64,000 nt of DNA from an uncultured Aquimarina sp. (GTDB lineage: Bacteria; Bacteroidota; Bacteroidia; Flavobacteriales; Flavobacteriaceae). The stretch is from contig CALGLV010000006.1 of assembly GCA_937958985.1 (NCBI GenBank), positions 62,001 through 126,000 of the forward strand, given 5' to 3'. The translations under genes were made by a program, and so were the position numbers. Under the pieces are notes generated by a model. That model was not told where the DNA came from and did no database searches. It worked only from the letters and a program-made list of their open reading frames with translations. Positions within the stretch are counted from its first letter, which is position 1, and each line of letters opens with the position of its first letter. Positions 57,314 to 64,000 of the stretch are shown here, one piece after another.

Positions 57314-58477
57314 TTATCTTTTTTGAATTTTAAAAACCGAATGGCTTGTACTTGTAGTAGCCGAAAGTAAATATAAACCTGTTTTAATAGAAGAAACGTC
57401 TATATTATTACTCGTTGTACTTATTAGCTTTCTGCCTGATATATCAAATAAATCAAAAGTTGCCCTTTTTATTTCATCACTAACAAAAATTGTATCATCT
57501 ACAGGATTAAGTTGAACTACTGAACTACTAAATTTAAAATCGGGTAAACTCAGTGCTACTTCATCAATCTCAGTAATACTAAAATCAGCAAACAAAACCG
57601 ACTCATCTCTTAATCGAAAACTATTACTCAAACTTCGGTATATACCCCATTTAGGACGTGTAAAAGTCATGCCTTCTCGATCTAAATCTAAATCATCATT
57701 GCTATAATTCATTAATTCAACACCGCTATTAACATCTTTAATTACAAAACTTACCGATCCTGGCTTCTGAAAATCGGTATACTTACCATTATTATTTTCT
57801 GATATTTCGTTGCTATCTCCGTTTACATATATTAAGCAAGTAACTTCAAGCCATTTTCCTAAAAAATCTGTCAAATTATTCCCATCTACAACTTTTTGAT
57901 CTTTTTCACCATTTCCTGTTGTAGGGTTAAAAATTAATTCCAAATTACCTGAATCTCCACCAAGTCTTGGTGAAAGTGTTAATGTAGGTTTACTATCATC
58001 TGCTCCTCCACTAGGCTTTAATTGAAAAATATGTGTGAAACTAAAATTTGCTTTAAAATCAGTGTCTAATTTAAATTTCCATTTATAGCACACTAATTCT
58101 CCTTGAGTAGCTTTTAACGTAGCCTTAGAGGGACCAAACGTTTTAATCTCATTACGTTGCCTTGTGAAATTTCTACACCTATCATTGTCTTCATTTACAT
58201 GAATATCAAATTTAAATACATACTTCCCAAGATCATCATCAAAGACTTCTGAAATATGCTCTCCAAAATCAAAATGATTATTGCATCCATTCGCGCCTGT
58301 ATGGCCTGGAGATTCTGTTGCATCTCCTGATTCAGTAAGCACACTGTTTATTAACTGAACGGTATTACCCGGGCCATCAGCCTCTAAAACAGTAGTAACA
58401 TTTTGTGCTTGAATTACTTGAGCTGTAATCCCTATTAAACATCCAAAACACATCACTTTTTGCAAATAACTTTTCAT
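57314..58477 (-). CDS. Secreted putative polysaccharide lyase (beta-jelly-roll type) with T9SS tail
   Basis: The 387-residue protein from the ATG at 58477 (a TTG at 58486 is less likely) has a signal peptide ending near QAQN. A beta-jelly-roll domain (about 25-300) follows with RQRNEIKTFGPS, YKWKFKLD, FTHIFQLKPSGG, LGKWLEVTCLIYV, and RPKWGIYRSLSN. A type IX sorting tail closes it (LFDISGRKLIS ... FKIQKR). The Arg-x-Glu-x-Lys and KWGIYRS patterns recall lyases such as the PL28 ulvan lyases; I compare from memory and the family number needs checking. Its placement with GH88 supports lyase action on a glucuronate-containing polymer outside the cell. Confidence 0.72.
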   Translation of the reverse strand: MKSYLQKVMCFGCLIGITAQVIQAQNVTTVLEADGPGNTVQLINSVLTESGDATESPGHTGANGCNNHFDFGEHISEVFDDDLGKYVFKFDIHVNEDNDRCRNFTRQRNEIKTFGPSKATLKATQGELVCYKWKFKLDTDFKANFSFTHIFQLKPSGGADDSKPTLTLSPRLGGDSGNLELIFNPTTGNGEKDQKVVDGNNLTDFLGKWLEVTCLIYVNGDSNEISENNNGKYTDFQKPGSVSFVIKDVNSGVELMNYSNDDLDLDREGMTFTRPKWGIYRSLSNSFRLRDESVLFADFSITEIDEVALSLPDFKFSSSVVQLNPVDDTIFVSDEIKRATFDLFDISGRKLISTTSNNIDVSSIKTGLYLLSATTSTSHSVFKIQKR

Positions 58478-58638
58478 ACTAAACAATTTTACATGAATGA
58501 ACCCTGAATATGTTTCAGGAATATTTTTTAAAACGCGCTACTAAATTTGCACAATAATACTATCTATTAATACAAATACTTTTACAAACACTCGTTTTAT
58601 TTTAGCGTGTTAATCTTTCTTTAAAAATACACGACTTA

Positions 58639-58674
58639 TAGGAGGCTAAAGTCCTAAATGTAGGATTCTAAAGT
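58639..58674. promoter_or_regulatory. Direct CTAAAGT repeats 22 bases apart with TAGGA/TCCTA half-sites
   Basis: CTAAAGT occurs at 58646-58652 and again at 58668-58674, exactly two helical turns apart. Interleaved are TAGGA (58639-58643), TCCTA (58652-58656) and TAGGA (58661-58665). AraC-type activators typically bind two direct half-sites about 21 bases apart, so this is a good candidate site for the HTCS in front of the lyase gene. Confidence 0.45.
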
Positions 58675-58887
58675 ACGGGCTATAAATTCTCTTGATTTTA
58701 AAGCTACAAAATTCAAAACACCTCAGCCATTAAAACTGCTCAATAATGAAGTTGTAACTCCCTTATTGAACAATTTTAGCCCGTTTTATGAATGATATTT
58801 TCCCGTTAAAAAAACTATCATACCACAAAAAAACCCATATTTGAACCTACCGAAACCATTGTGTTTCAAAAAAGTAAATTGACCACA

Positions 58888-58898
58888 GCTACAGATTC
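58888..58898 (+). promoter_or_regulatory. Motif GCTACAGATTC upstream of uxuA
   Basis: The 11-mer lies 94 bases before the uxuA ATG and differs at one position from the motif 81 bases before susC. Downstream of both, a TGTG(C/T)TATA-like sequence follows at 12 to 15 bases. Confidence 0.35.
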
Positions 58899-58927
58899 CG
58901 AAGTAATGTGCTATAAGTACTACTATT

Positions 58928-58951
58928 TTATTTCTGAGATTATCGAAATAA
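58928..58951. promoter_or_regulatory. Inverted repeat upstream of uxuA
   Basis: TTATTTC and GAAATAA form 7-base arms around a 10-base spacer, 41 bases before the uxuA start. It may be an operator for a local repressor, although none is encoded in the window. Confidence 0.3.
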
Positions 58952-58992
58952 GAAAACTACAATCTTAAGCCCAATTAATAGGTAAGTAAACT

Positions 58993-60183
58993 ATGAATTT
59001 AGAACAAACATGGCGATGGTACGGTCCTAATGATCCTGTATCACTTTCAGATATCAAACAAGCAGGTGCTACAGGTGTTGTATCGGCATTACATCATATT
59101 CCTAATGGGGAAATATGGACTACTGAAGAAATACTAAAAAGAAAAATTGAAATTGAAAACGCAGGGTTAAAATGGTCGGTAGTTGAAAGTGTACCTATTC
59201 ATGAAACGATAAAAACACAATCTGATGGTTTTCAAAATTATATTGAAAACTATAAAAAATCACTTGAAAACTTAGGGAAGTGCAACATCAATATTGTGTG
59301 TTACAATTTTATGCCTGTACTTGACTGGACGCGCACTGATTTGGAATATTCCGTTGAAGATGGCTCAACAGCCTTACGTTTTGACTCTAATGAATTTGCT
59401 GTTTTTGACCTCTTTTTACTGAAACGATTTGGAGCTAAAACCGAATATACCTCAGCACAATTAGAAGCCGCTACAAATTTAGAGGCTAAAATGTCCGAAG
59501 CTGATAAAACTAAATTAATTAATAACATTATAGCAGGACTTCCTGGAGCGGAAGAAGGTTATTCCTTAGAAGACTTTAATAACATCCTTAGTACTTATAA
59601 AAACATAGGCTCCGCAGAATTAAAATCACATCTTTTTTATTTTTTAAATAACGTAATTCCTGTTGCTGAAAAAGCTGGAGTGGTTATGTGCATTCATCCT
59701 GACGATCCACCTTTCCCCATTCTTGGATTACCAAGAGTAGTAAGTACAGAGACCGATATTATTGAGTTATACAATGCTGTAGATTCTCTAAATAACGGAT
59801 TAACATTTTGCACAGGCTCTTTTGGAGTACGTTCCGATAACGATATCGTTGGAATGATAGAGCGACTTGGACATAGGATTCATTTTATACATCTTAGAAG
59901 TACGAAAAGAGATAAGCTTGGTAATTTTTACGAAGCCAACCACTTAGAAGGTGATGTTGATATGTTTGGAGTAATGAAAGCGATTATAAAAGAACAAAAT
60001 AGGCGATCAATCGCCGGCCGTAAAGACTTAAAGATCCCTATGCGACCCGATCACGGTCATAAAATGCTAGACGATCAATACAAAAAAACAAATCCTGGCT
60101 ACTCAGGAATAGGAAGACTACGAGGACTTGCCGAATTAAGAGGTCTTGAACTTGGAATTAGAAAATCAATTACAATTCAATAA
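58993..60183 (+). CDS. uxuA: D-mannonate dehydratase
   Basis: UxuA dehydrates D-mannonate to 2-keto-3-deoxygluconate. The 396-residue protein has the N-terminal [34 protein letters not shown] and [15 protein letters not shown] segments. The metal site shows as [47 protein letters not shown] and the C-terminal RPDHGH (in parts). Length matches the family. It opens the operon uxuA-kduI-kduD-DUF4861-kdgK. Confidence 0.97.
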   Translation: MNLEQTWRWYGPNDPVSLSDIKQAGATGVVSALHHIPNGEIWTTEEILKRKIEIENAGLKWSVVESVPIHETIKTQSDGFQNYIENYKKSLENLGKCNINIVCYNFMPVLDWTRTDLEYSVEDGSTALRFDSNEFAVFDLFLLKRFGAKTEYTSAQLEAATNLEAKMSEADKTKLINNIIAGLPGAEEGYSLEDFNNILSTYKNIGSAELKSHLFYFLNNVIPVAEKAGVVMCIHPDDPPFPILGLPRVVSTETDIIELYNAVDSLNNGLTFCTGSFGVRSDNDIVGMIERLGHRIHFIHLRSTKRDKLGNFYEANHLEGDVDMFGVMKAIIKEQNRRSIAGRKDLKIPMRPDHGHKMLDDQYKKTNPGYSGIGRLRGLAELRGLELGIRKSITIQ

Positions 60184-60192
60184 AAACAAACT

Positions 60193-61035
60193 ATGTCAAC
60201 AACATACGAATCAAGATACGCATCGAGCCCAAAAGAAGTAAAAAAATTAAACACTCAAGAACTTAGAGAAGAGTTTTTAATTGATAACATTATGAAACCT
60301 GGTGAAATTAACCTCACCTATTCTCATTACGACAGGTACATTGCAGGCTCTGCTGTGCCAACTAAAAAGGCATTAAAATTAGAACCTATAGAACCCCTAA
60401 AAGCAGACTATTTTTTAGAAAGAAGAGAATTAGGAGTTATCAACGTAGGTGGATCGGGTATTGTTACCGTTGATGGTACTGACTATCCACTAGAGTATAA
60501 AGATGCATTATATATAGGAAGAGGCAACAAAGAAGTTGTTTTCACAAGTAATAACGCTTCAAAACCCAGTAAATTCTACATCAATTCAGCACCTGCACAT
60601 CGCTCTAATCCAACAGTAAAAATTACACTTAAAGATGCTAAAAAGATAGAATTAGGATCATTAGAAACTTCCAATCACCGTATCGTAAATCAAATGATTG
60701 TATCGGAAGTGGTAGACACCTGCCAATTACAAATGGGAATGACCGAGTTAAAAAAAGGAAGCATTTGGAATACCATGCCTGCTCATACCCATGACAGGAG
60801 AATGGAAGTTTACTACTACTTTGAAGTACCCGAAGATCAATCTGTATGCCATTTCATGGGACCAACAGACGAAACAAGACATGTTTGGATGCAAAATGAA
60901 CAAGCTATAATTTCTCCACCATGGTCTATCCATTCTGGCGCAGGAACTTCTAGCTATACTTTTATTTGGGGAATGGCTGGTGAAAACCTAGACTATAACG
61001 ATATGGATAAAAGCAAAATAACAGAATTAAAATAA
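60193..61035 (+). CDS. kduI: 5-dehydro-4-deoxy-D-glucuronate isomerase
   Basis: KduI isomerises the linear unsaturated uronate product of lyase and GH88 action to 2,5-diketo-3-deoxygluconate. The 280-residue cupin protein begins [26 protein letters not shown] and has the metal-binding [13 protein letters not shown] segment (about residues 195-207), a [26 protein letters not shown] segment (in parts), and the usual end near DYNDMDKSK. It follows uxuA by nine bases. Its presence shows that the locus handles lyase-derived uronates. Confidence 0.97.
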   Translation: MSTTYESRYASSPKEVKKLNTQELREEFLIDNIMKPGEINLTYSHYDRYIAGSAVPTKKALKLEPIEPLKADYFLERRELGVINVGGSGIVTVDGTDYPLEYKDALYIGRGNKEVVFTSNNASKPSKFYINSAPAHRSNPTVKITLKDAKKIELGSLETSNHRIVNQMIVSEVVDTCQLQMGMTELKKGSIWNTMPAHTHDRRMEVYYYFEVPEDQSVCHFMGPTDETRHVWMQNEQAIISPPWSIHSGAGTSSYTFIWGMAGENLDYNDMDKSKITELK

Positions 61036-61040
61036 GCACT

Positions 61041-61835
61041 ATGTCCTCACAATTATTTGATATAAAAAACAAAGTAGCTTTAGTTACTGGTGCCACTCAT
61101 GGCTTAGGAATGGCTATGGCTAAAGGAATGGGGCTTGCAGGAGCTACAGTAATTATAAATGGTAATTCTTCTCAATCGAAAATTGACAATGCAGTTGCTG
61201 AATTTAAAAAATTAGGCATTACTACTTACGGTTTTAAGTTTGATGTTACCAATGAAGCTGAAGTAAAGAAAGCTATTACTGATATAGAAATATCAATAGC
61301 TCCTATTGATATTTTAGTAAACAATGCAGGAATTATAAAACGTACCCCATTAATTGACATGGAAGTAGCCGATTTTAAGGAAGTACTAAATGTAGATTTA
61401 GTAAGTCCCTTTATTGTCTCCAAACACGTGGTTAAAAGCATGATCACTCGAAAAGAGGGAAAAATCATCAACATCTGCTCAATGATGAGTGCATTAGGCA
61501 GAAACAGTGTGGGTGCATACGCTGCTGCAAAAGGCGGCCTAAAAATGCTTACACAAAATATGGCAACCGAATGGGCAAAACACAATATACAAGTTAATGG
61601 TATTGGGCCCGGGTATTTTGCTACCGAACAAACAGCTCCTATTCGAGTAGACGGACATCCTTTTAACGATTTCATAGTAAACCGAACTCCTGCTGCAAAA
61701 TGGGGCGATCCAGACGATTTAGCGGGTGCCGCAATATTTTTATCATCAAAAGCAAGTGACTTTGTTAATGGCCATATACTTTATGTTGATGGTGGAATTT
61801 TAGCAACCATAGGAAAACCATTAAACGAAAAATAA
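61041..61835 (+). CDS. kduD: 2-deoxy-D-gluconate 3-dehydrogenase / KDG oxidoreductase
   Basis: KduD reduces 2,5-diketo-3-deoxygluconate to 2-keto-3-deoxygluconate with NAD(P)H. The 264-residue SDR protein has TGATHGLGMAMAKGM, NNAGIIKRTPL, the serine in NICSMMSALG and YAAAKGGLKML with catalytic Tyr and Lys, ending VDGGILATIGKPLN. It starts five bases after kduI, and its stop overlaps the next ATG (TAATG). Confidence 0.95.
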   Translation: MSSQLFDIKNKVALVTGATHGLGMAMAKGMGLAGATVIINGNSSQSKIDNAVAEFKKLGITTYGFKFDVTNEAEVKKAITDIEISIAPIDILVNNAGIIKRTPLIDMEVADFKEVLNVDLVSPFIVSKHVVKSMITRKEGKIINICSMMSALGRNSVGAYAAAKGGLKMLTQNMATEWAKHNIQVNGIGPGYFATEQTAPIRVDGHPFNDFIVNRTPAAKWGDPDDLAGAAIFLSSKASDFVNGHILYVDGGILATIGKPLNEK

Positions 61836-63079
61836 TGAGCTACGCTAAGTATCTATACTCTTTAACTCTTATTTTCTCTTTATTGAGTTGTAACACAAAA
61901 AAAGAGCAAGCTATAAATTTGTTGACTTTTGAAAACACATTAGCAATACAAAGAAATCAGGAACCTATCTTAATCAGTAAAGAAAACATCTTAACTATTT
62001 TGGGGAAAATAGATAGAGATAGCGTTCCTGTTCTTGTATCCAAACAAGGAGAAATACTTCCTTTTCAGCTTGACGATACTAATGATAATGGTGATTGGGA
62101 TGAATTCCTTACTGCATTGGATTTTAAACCTTTAGAATCTTTACAGTTAGAGCTAAAAACAGTTCACAAATCAGTAATCCCTGCTTTTATAAATTTTACG
62201 AATATTAGATTTGGTGTTGGAGCCAATAAACAAAGTGTTTCCGAAGTAAAGAAATATAAAAGAATAGGCGACCCTAGAGAAAAAAAAGATGCTCTTTTCT
62301 TTCAAATGGAAGGGCCTGCTTGGGAAAATGATAACGTAGGCTTTCGATGCTATTTTGACCCTCGAAATGGTATTGACATTTTTGGAAAAACCACTCCTAA
62401 AATGGTTTTAGATAAAGTGGGCTTAACCACCAACTATCATCATCTTGAAAATTGGGGAATGGACGTATTAAAGGTTGGCAATTCTTTAGGTGCTGGTGCT
62501 ATTGCAATCAAAACCAATGACAACAAATTACACCGAGTAACAGGAGAAGCTTCAACGGTATTCAATATAATAAAAGAAGGCCCCTTAAAGTCTGTGTTTG
62601 AACTGACTTTCAAAAACTCAAAATTCAACAATCAAATTCTTGACATTACACATCGCATAAGTATTTCCAAAGGTAAATGGGGTTACAAAAGTGCAGTTTC
62701 CTTTTCAGGAATAGAAACACCTATAAACCTTGTAACAGGTATTGTTAATTTAAAACCGAATGCACAATATTCAGAAAACCTTGAGGGATACTTTGCCTTA
62801 AAATCTTTTGGCAAACAGTCTGAAAATAATGATGCCATGGGAATGGCAATTCTAACCCAGAAGGAACAATATATTTCGCATACAACTATACCTGCTAAAG
62901 GCAATGGTATTGGGAGTTCTTACATTTTAGAAATGAAAGCCAACAATGACAAACCAACTATTTTTCATTTTTTAACTGGCTGGGAGAAATCGGATACTAA
63001 ATTCAATTCAAAAGAAGGTTTTAACCAAATGATACTTCAAGAAATACAAAAATTACAAAACCCAATAGTTATAAAATAA
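61835..63079 (+). CDS. DUF4861 lipoprotein of the uronate operon
   Basis: The 414-residue protein has a lipoprotein signal (LIFSLLSCNTKK, cysteine about residue 19). A DUF4861 domain rich in beta-strands follows, with a DDTNDNGDWDEF segment near residue 75-87 that looks like a calcium-binding loop, GPAWENDNVGFRCYFDPRNG, DKVGLTTNYHHLENWGMDV and the C-terminal IFHFLTGWEKSD (in parts). The family is regularly found in uronate and pectin utilisation loci of Bacteroidota, but I know of no firmly established activity. Translational coupling to kduD and kdgK points to a role in oligouronide processing at the envelope (inference). Confidence 0.85.
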   Translation: MSYAKYLYSLTLIFSLLSCNTKKEQAINLLTFENTLAIQRNQEPILISKENILTILGKIDRDSVPVLVSKQGEILPFQLDDTNDNGDWDEFLTALDFKPLESLQLELKTVHKSVIPAFINFTNIRFGVGANKQSVSEVKKYKRIGDPREKKDALFFQMEGPAWENDNVGFRCYFDPRNGIDIFGKTTPKMVLDKVGLTTNYHHLENWGMDVLKVGNSLGAGAIAIKTNDNKLHRVTGEASTVFNIIKEGPLKSVFELTFKNSKFNNQILDITHRISISKGKWGYKSAVSFSGIETPINLVTGIVNLKPNAQYSENLEGYFALKSFGKQSENNDAMGMAILTQKEQYISHTTIPAKGNGIGSSYILEMKANNDKPTIFHFLTGWEKSDTKFNSKEGFNQMILQEIQKLQNPIVIK

Positions 63080-63080
63080 C

Positions 63081-64000
63081 ATGAAAAAACGAGTTGTCAC
63101 TTTTGGAGAAATACTAACGCGCCTTACCACCCACAATTATGAAAGGTTTACACAGGCTAGTAACTTTCAAATAGATTATGGAGGTACAGAAGCTAATGTT
63201 GCTTTGGCGCTATCAAACTGGGGTGTACCAACTACTCATGTAACAGCATTACCTAACAACGATTTAGGTAAATCCGCTTATAACTACCTACGTCAGTATG
63301 GTGTAAATACAAAACACGTACTTTTTAATGAAGGACGAATGGGACTGTATTTCTTAGAAAGCGGTGCTATGCAAAGACCTTCAAAAATAATTTACGATCG
63401 TTTTGATTCTGCTTTTGCAAACATTAATCAAAAACTAATTGATTGGGATAACATATTAGAGGGGGTAGATTGGCTACACTGGACAGGGATTACTGCGGCT
63501 ATTTCTTCAAATGCTGCACAAATGTGCTTGGACGCTTTAACTGCAGCACAAAAAAAGGGAATAACGGTAAGTGGCGACATCAACTACAGAAGAAATTTAT
63601 GGCAGTACGGAAAAACTCCTTTAGAGATAATGCCTGCTTTAATCGAAAAAACAACGGTTATTGTTTCTGGTCTTGTAGACTTTGAAAACTGCTTAGGAAT
63701 CAACAAACAAGACTATATCAAAACTTGCGAAGCAGTAGCTGCGAAATATTCTTCGGTAAAGAAAATAACAAACACAAACAGAGAAACGATAAACTCATCG
63801 CACAATAAACTTTCGGGCATATTGTGGGATCAAGGATCATTATTCGAGTCTTCTTCATATGACATGACTCACATCGTTGATCGAATTGGTGGCGGTGATG
63901 CTTATATGGCGGGACTAATTTATGGTTTACTACACAAAAACAATACTGATGCATTAGAGTTTGCTGTTGCCTCTTCAGTACTAAAGCATTCTGTTCCTGG
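63081..64000 (+). CDS. kdgK: 2-dehydro-3-deoxygluconokinase (3' end outside window)
   Basis: KdgK phosphorylates 2-keto-3-deoxygluconate to KDPG. The gene begins at the ATG at 63081, one base after the DUF4861 stop, and stays open to the window end, giving 306 residues; the stop codon lies outside. The pfkB-type kinase shows the N-terminal VVTFGEILTRL, the substrate-binding IDYGGTEANVALALSNWG, LFNEGRMGLYFLESG, the GDINYRRNLWQ strand, and the anion hole/catalytic segment DRIGGGDAYMAGLIYG with its aspartate. A KDPG aldolase gene probably follows beyond the edge (inference). Confidence 0.94.
   Translation, partial: MKKRVVTFGEILTRLTTHNYERFTQASNFQIDYGGTEANVALALSNWGVPTTHVTALPNNDLGKSAYNYLRQYGVNTKHVLFNEGRMGLYFLESGAMQRPSKIIYDRFDSAFANINQKLIDWDNILEGVDWLHWTGITAAISSNAAQMCLDALTAAQKKGITVSGDINYRRNLWQYGKTPLEIMPALIEKTTVIVSGLVDFENCLGINKQDYIKTCEAVAAKYSSVKKITNTNRETINSSHNKLSGILWDQGSLFESSSYDMTHIVDRIGGGDAYMAGLIYGLLHKNNTDALEFAVASSVLKHSVP

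Larger units (their letters stand above)
58487..58992. other. Divergent control region between the lyase gene and the uxuA operon
   Basis: A 506-base non-coding region separates two oppositely transcribed units of the same catabolic locus. It holds several short repeats listed separately (direct CTAAAGT repeats, TAGGA/TCCTA half-sites, the shared GCTACAG motif and an inverted TTATTTC/GAAATAA repeat). No protein-coding frame or RNA gene is apparent. Confidence 0.6.

Noticed and set aside
61226-61675. 149-codon open frame on the minus strand
   Set aside because: It lies entirely within kduD, whose motifs are certain; the antisense translation has no domain.
63470-63685. 71-codon open frame on the plus strand
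   Set aside because: It is out of frame inside kdgK, which is open through to the window end with all family motifs.
1-64000. CRISPR arrays, tRNA/rRNA genes, insertion sequences, attachment sites, toxin-antitoxin or restriction systems
   Set aside because: No regularly spaced repeats, no cloverleaf-like sequence noticed, no transposase or integrase motif, and no known defence gene was seen in either strand; a tRNAscan or Infernal run could still find a small RNA I missed.

Overview
The window is a stretch of a low-GC Bacteroidota chromosome, most likely a marine Flavobacteriaceae species (inference). The signs are SusC/SusD outer-membrane pairs, a hybrid two-component sensor, type IX secretion (T9SS) C-terminal tails on three secreted proteins, TAnnTTTG-like promoter boxes, almost no Shine-Dalgarno sequences, and family members typical of the phylum (DUF1599, BT_3928-type DoxX, DUF3347, FeoB-associated Cys-rich protein). 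I see no tRNA, rRNA, CRISPR array, insertion sequence or prophage.

Left part (1-25 kb): the 3' two thirds of mfd; an orphan NUMOD4/HNH-like protein; a very large secreted putative metalloprotease with many Ig-like repeats; the ferrous-iron operon feoA-feoB plus a 42-residue Cys-rich membrane protein; cdaA (c-di-AMP synthase) with folP; then DUF1599, a DoxX/MauE-type membrane protein, an OppB-like permease and tpiA in one direction, followed by dinB. Next come a receiver protein, a propeller-type sensor kinase, a secreted GH5 glycosidase, a second sensor kinase and a crotonase-family enzyme.

Middle (25-42 kb): an NlpC/P60 lipoprotein, lpxB, a small membrane protein and surE in one operon; a Prc-type periplasmic protease followed by an OppC-like permease and a secreted nuclease; a BLUF photoreceptor; the cell-shape cluster mreB-mreC-mreD-PBP2-rodA; purH; and an orphan TolC-like protein with a DUF3347 lipoprotein.

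Right part (42-64 kb): a polysaccharide utilisation locus for a glucuronate-containing glycan. A secreted putative polysaccharide lyase cuts the polymer. SusC/SusD import oligosaccharides. GH88 removes unsaturated and GH2 saturated terminal uronic acids. UxaC, an SDR-type mannonate oxidoreductase and UxuA take glucuronate to 2-keto-3-deoxygluconate (KDG), while KduI and KduD bring the unsaturated uronate to the same KDG, which KdgK (cut by the window end) phosphorylates. A 1364-residue hybrid two-component system sits inside the locus and probably controls it. No sulfatase or rhamnosidase is present within the window, so the substrate (a glucuronan-like or an ulvan-like polymer) remains open. 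Short motifs shared or repeated in the susC, uxuA and lyase upstream regions are candidate binding sites.

The biology is largely recognisable. I did not find a clearly new defence or mobile system. The best leads are the regulatory motifs of the uronate locus, the degenerate homing-endonuclease-like protein, the unusual metalloprotease, and the two separated peptide-type permeases without partner genes.
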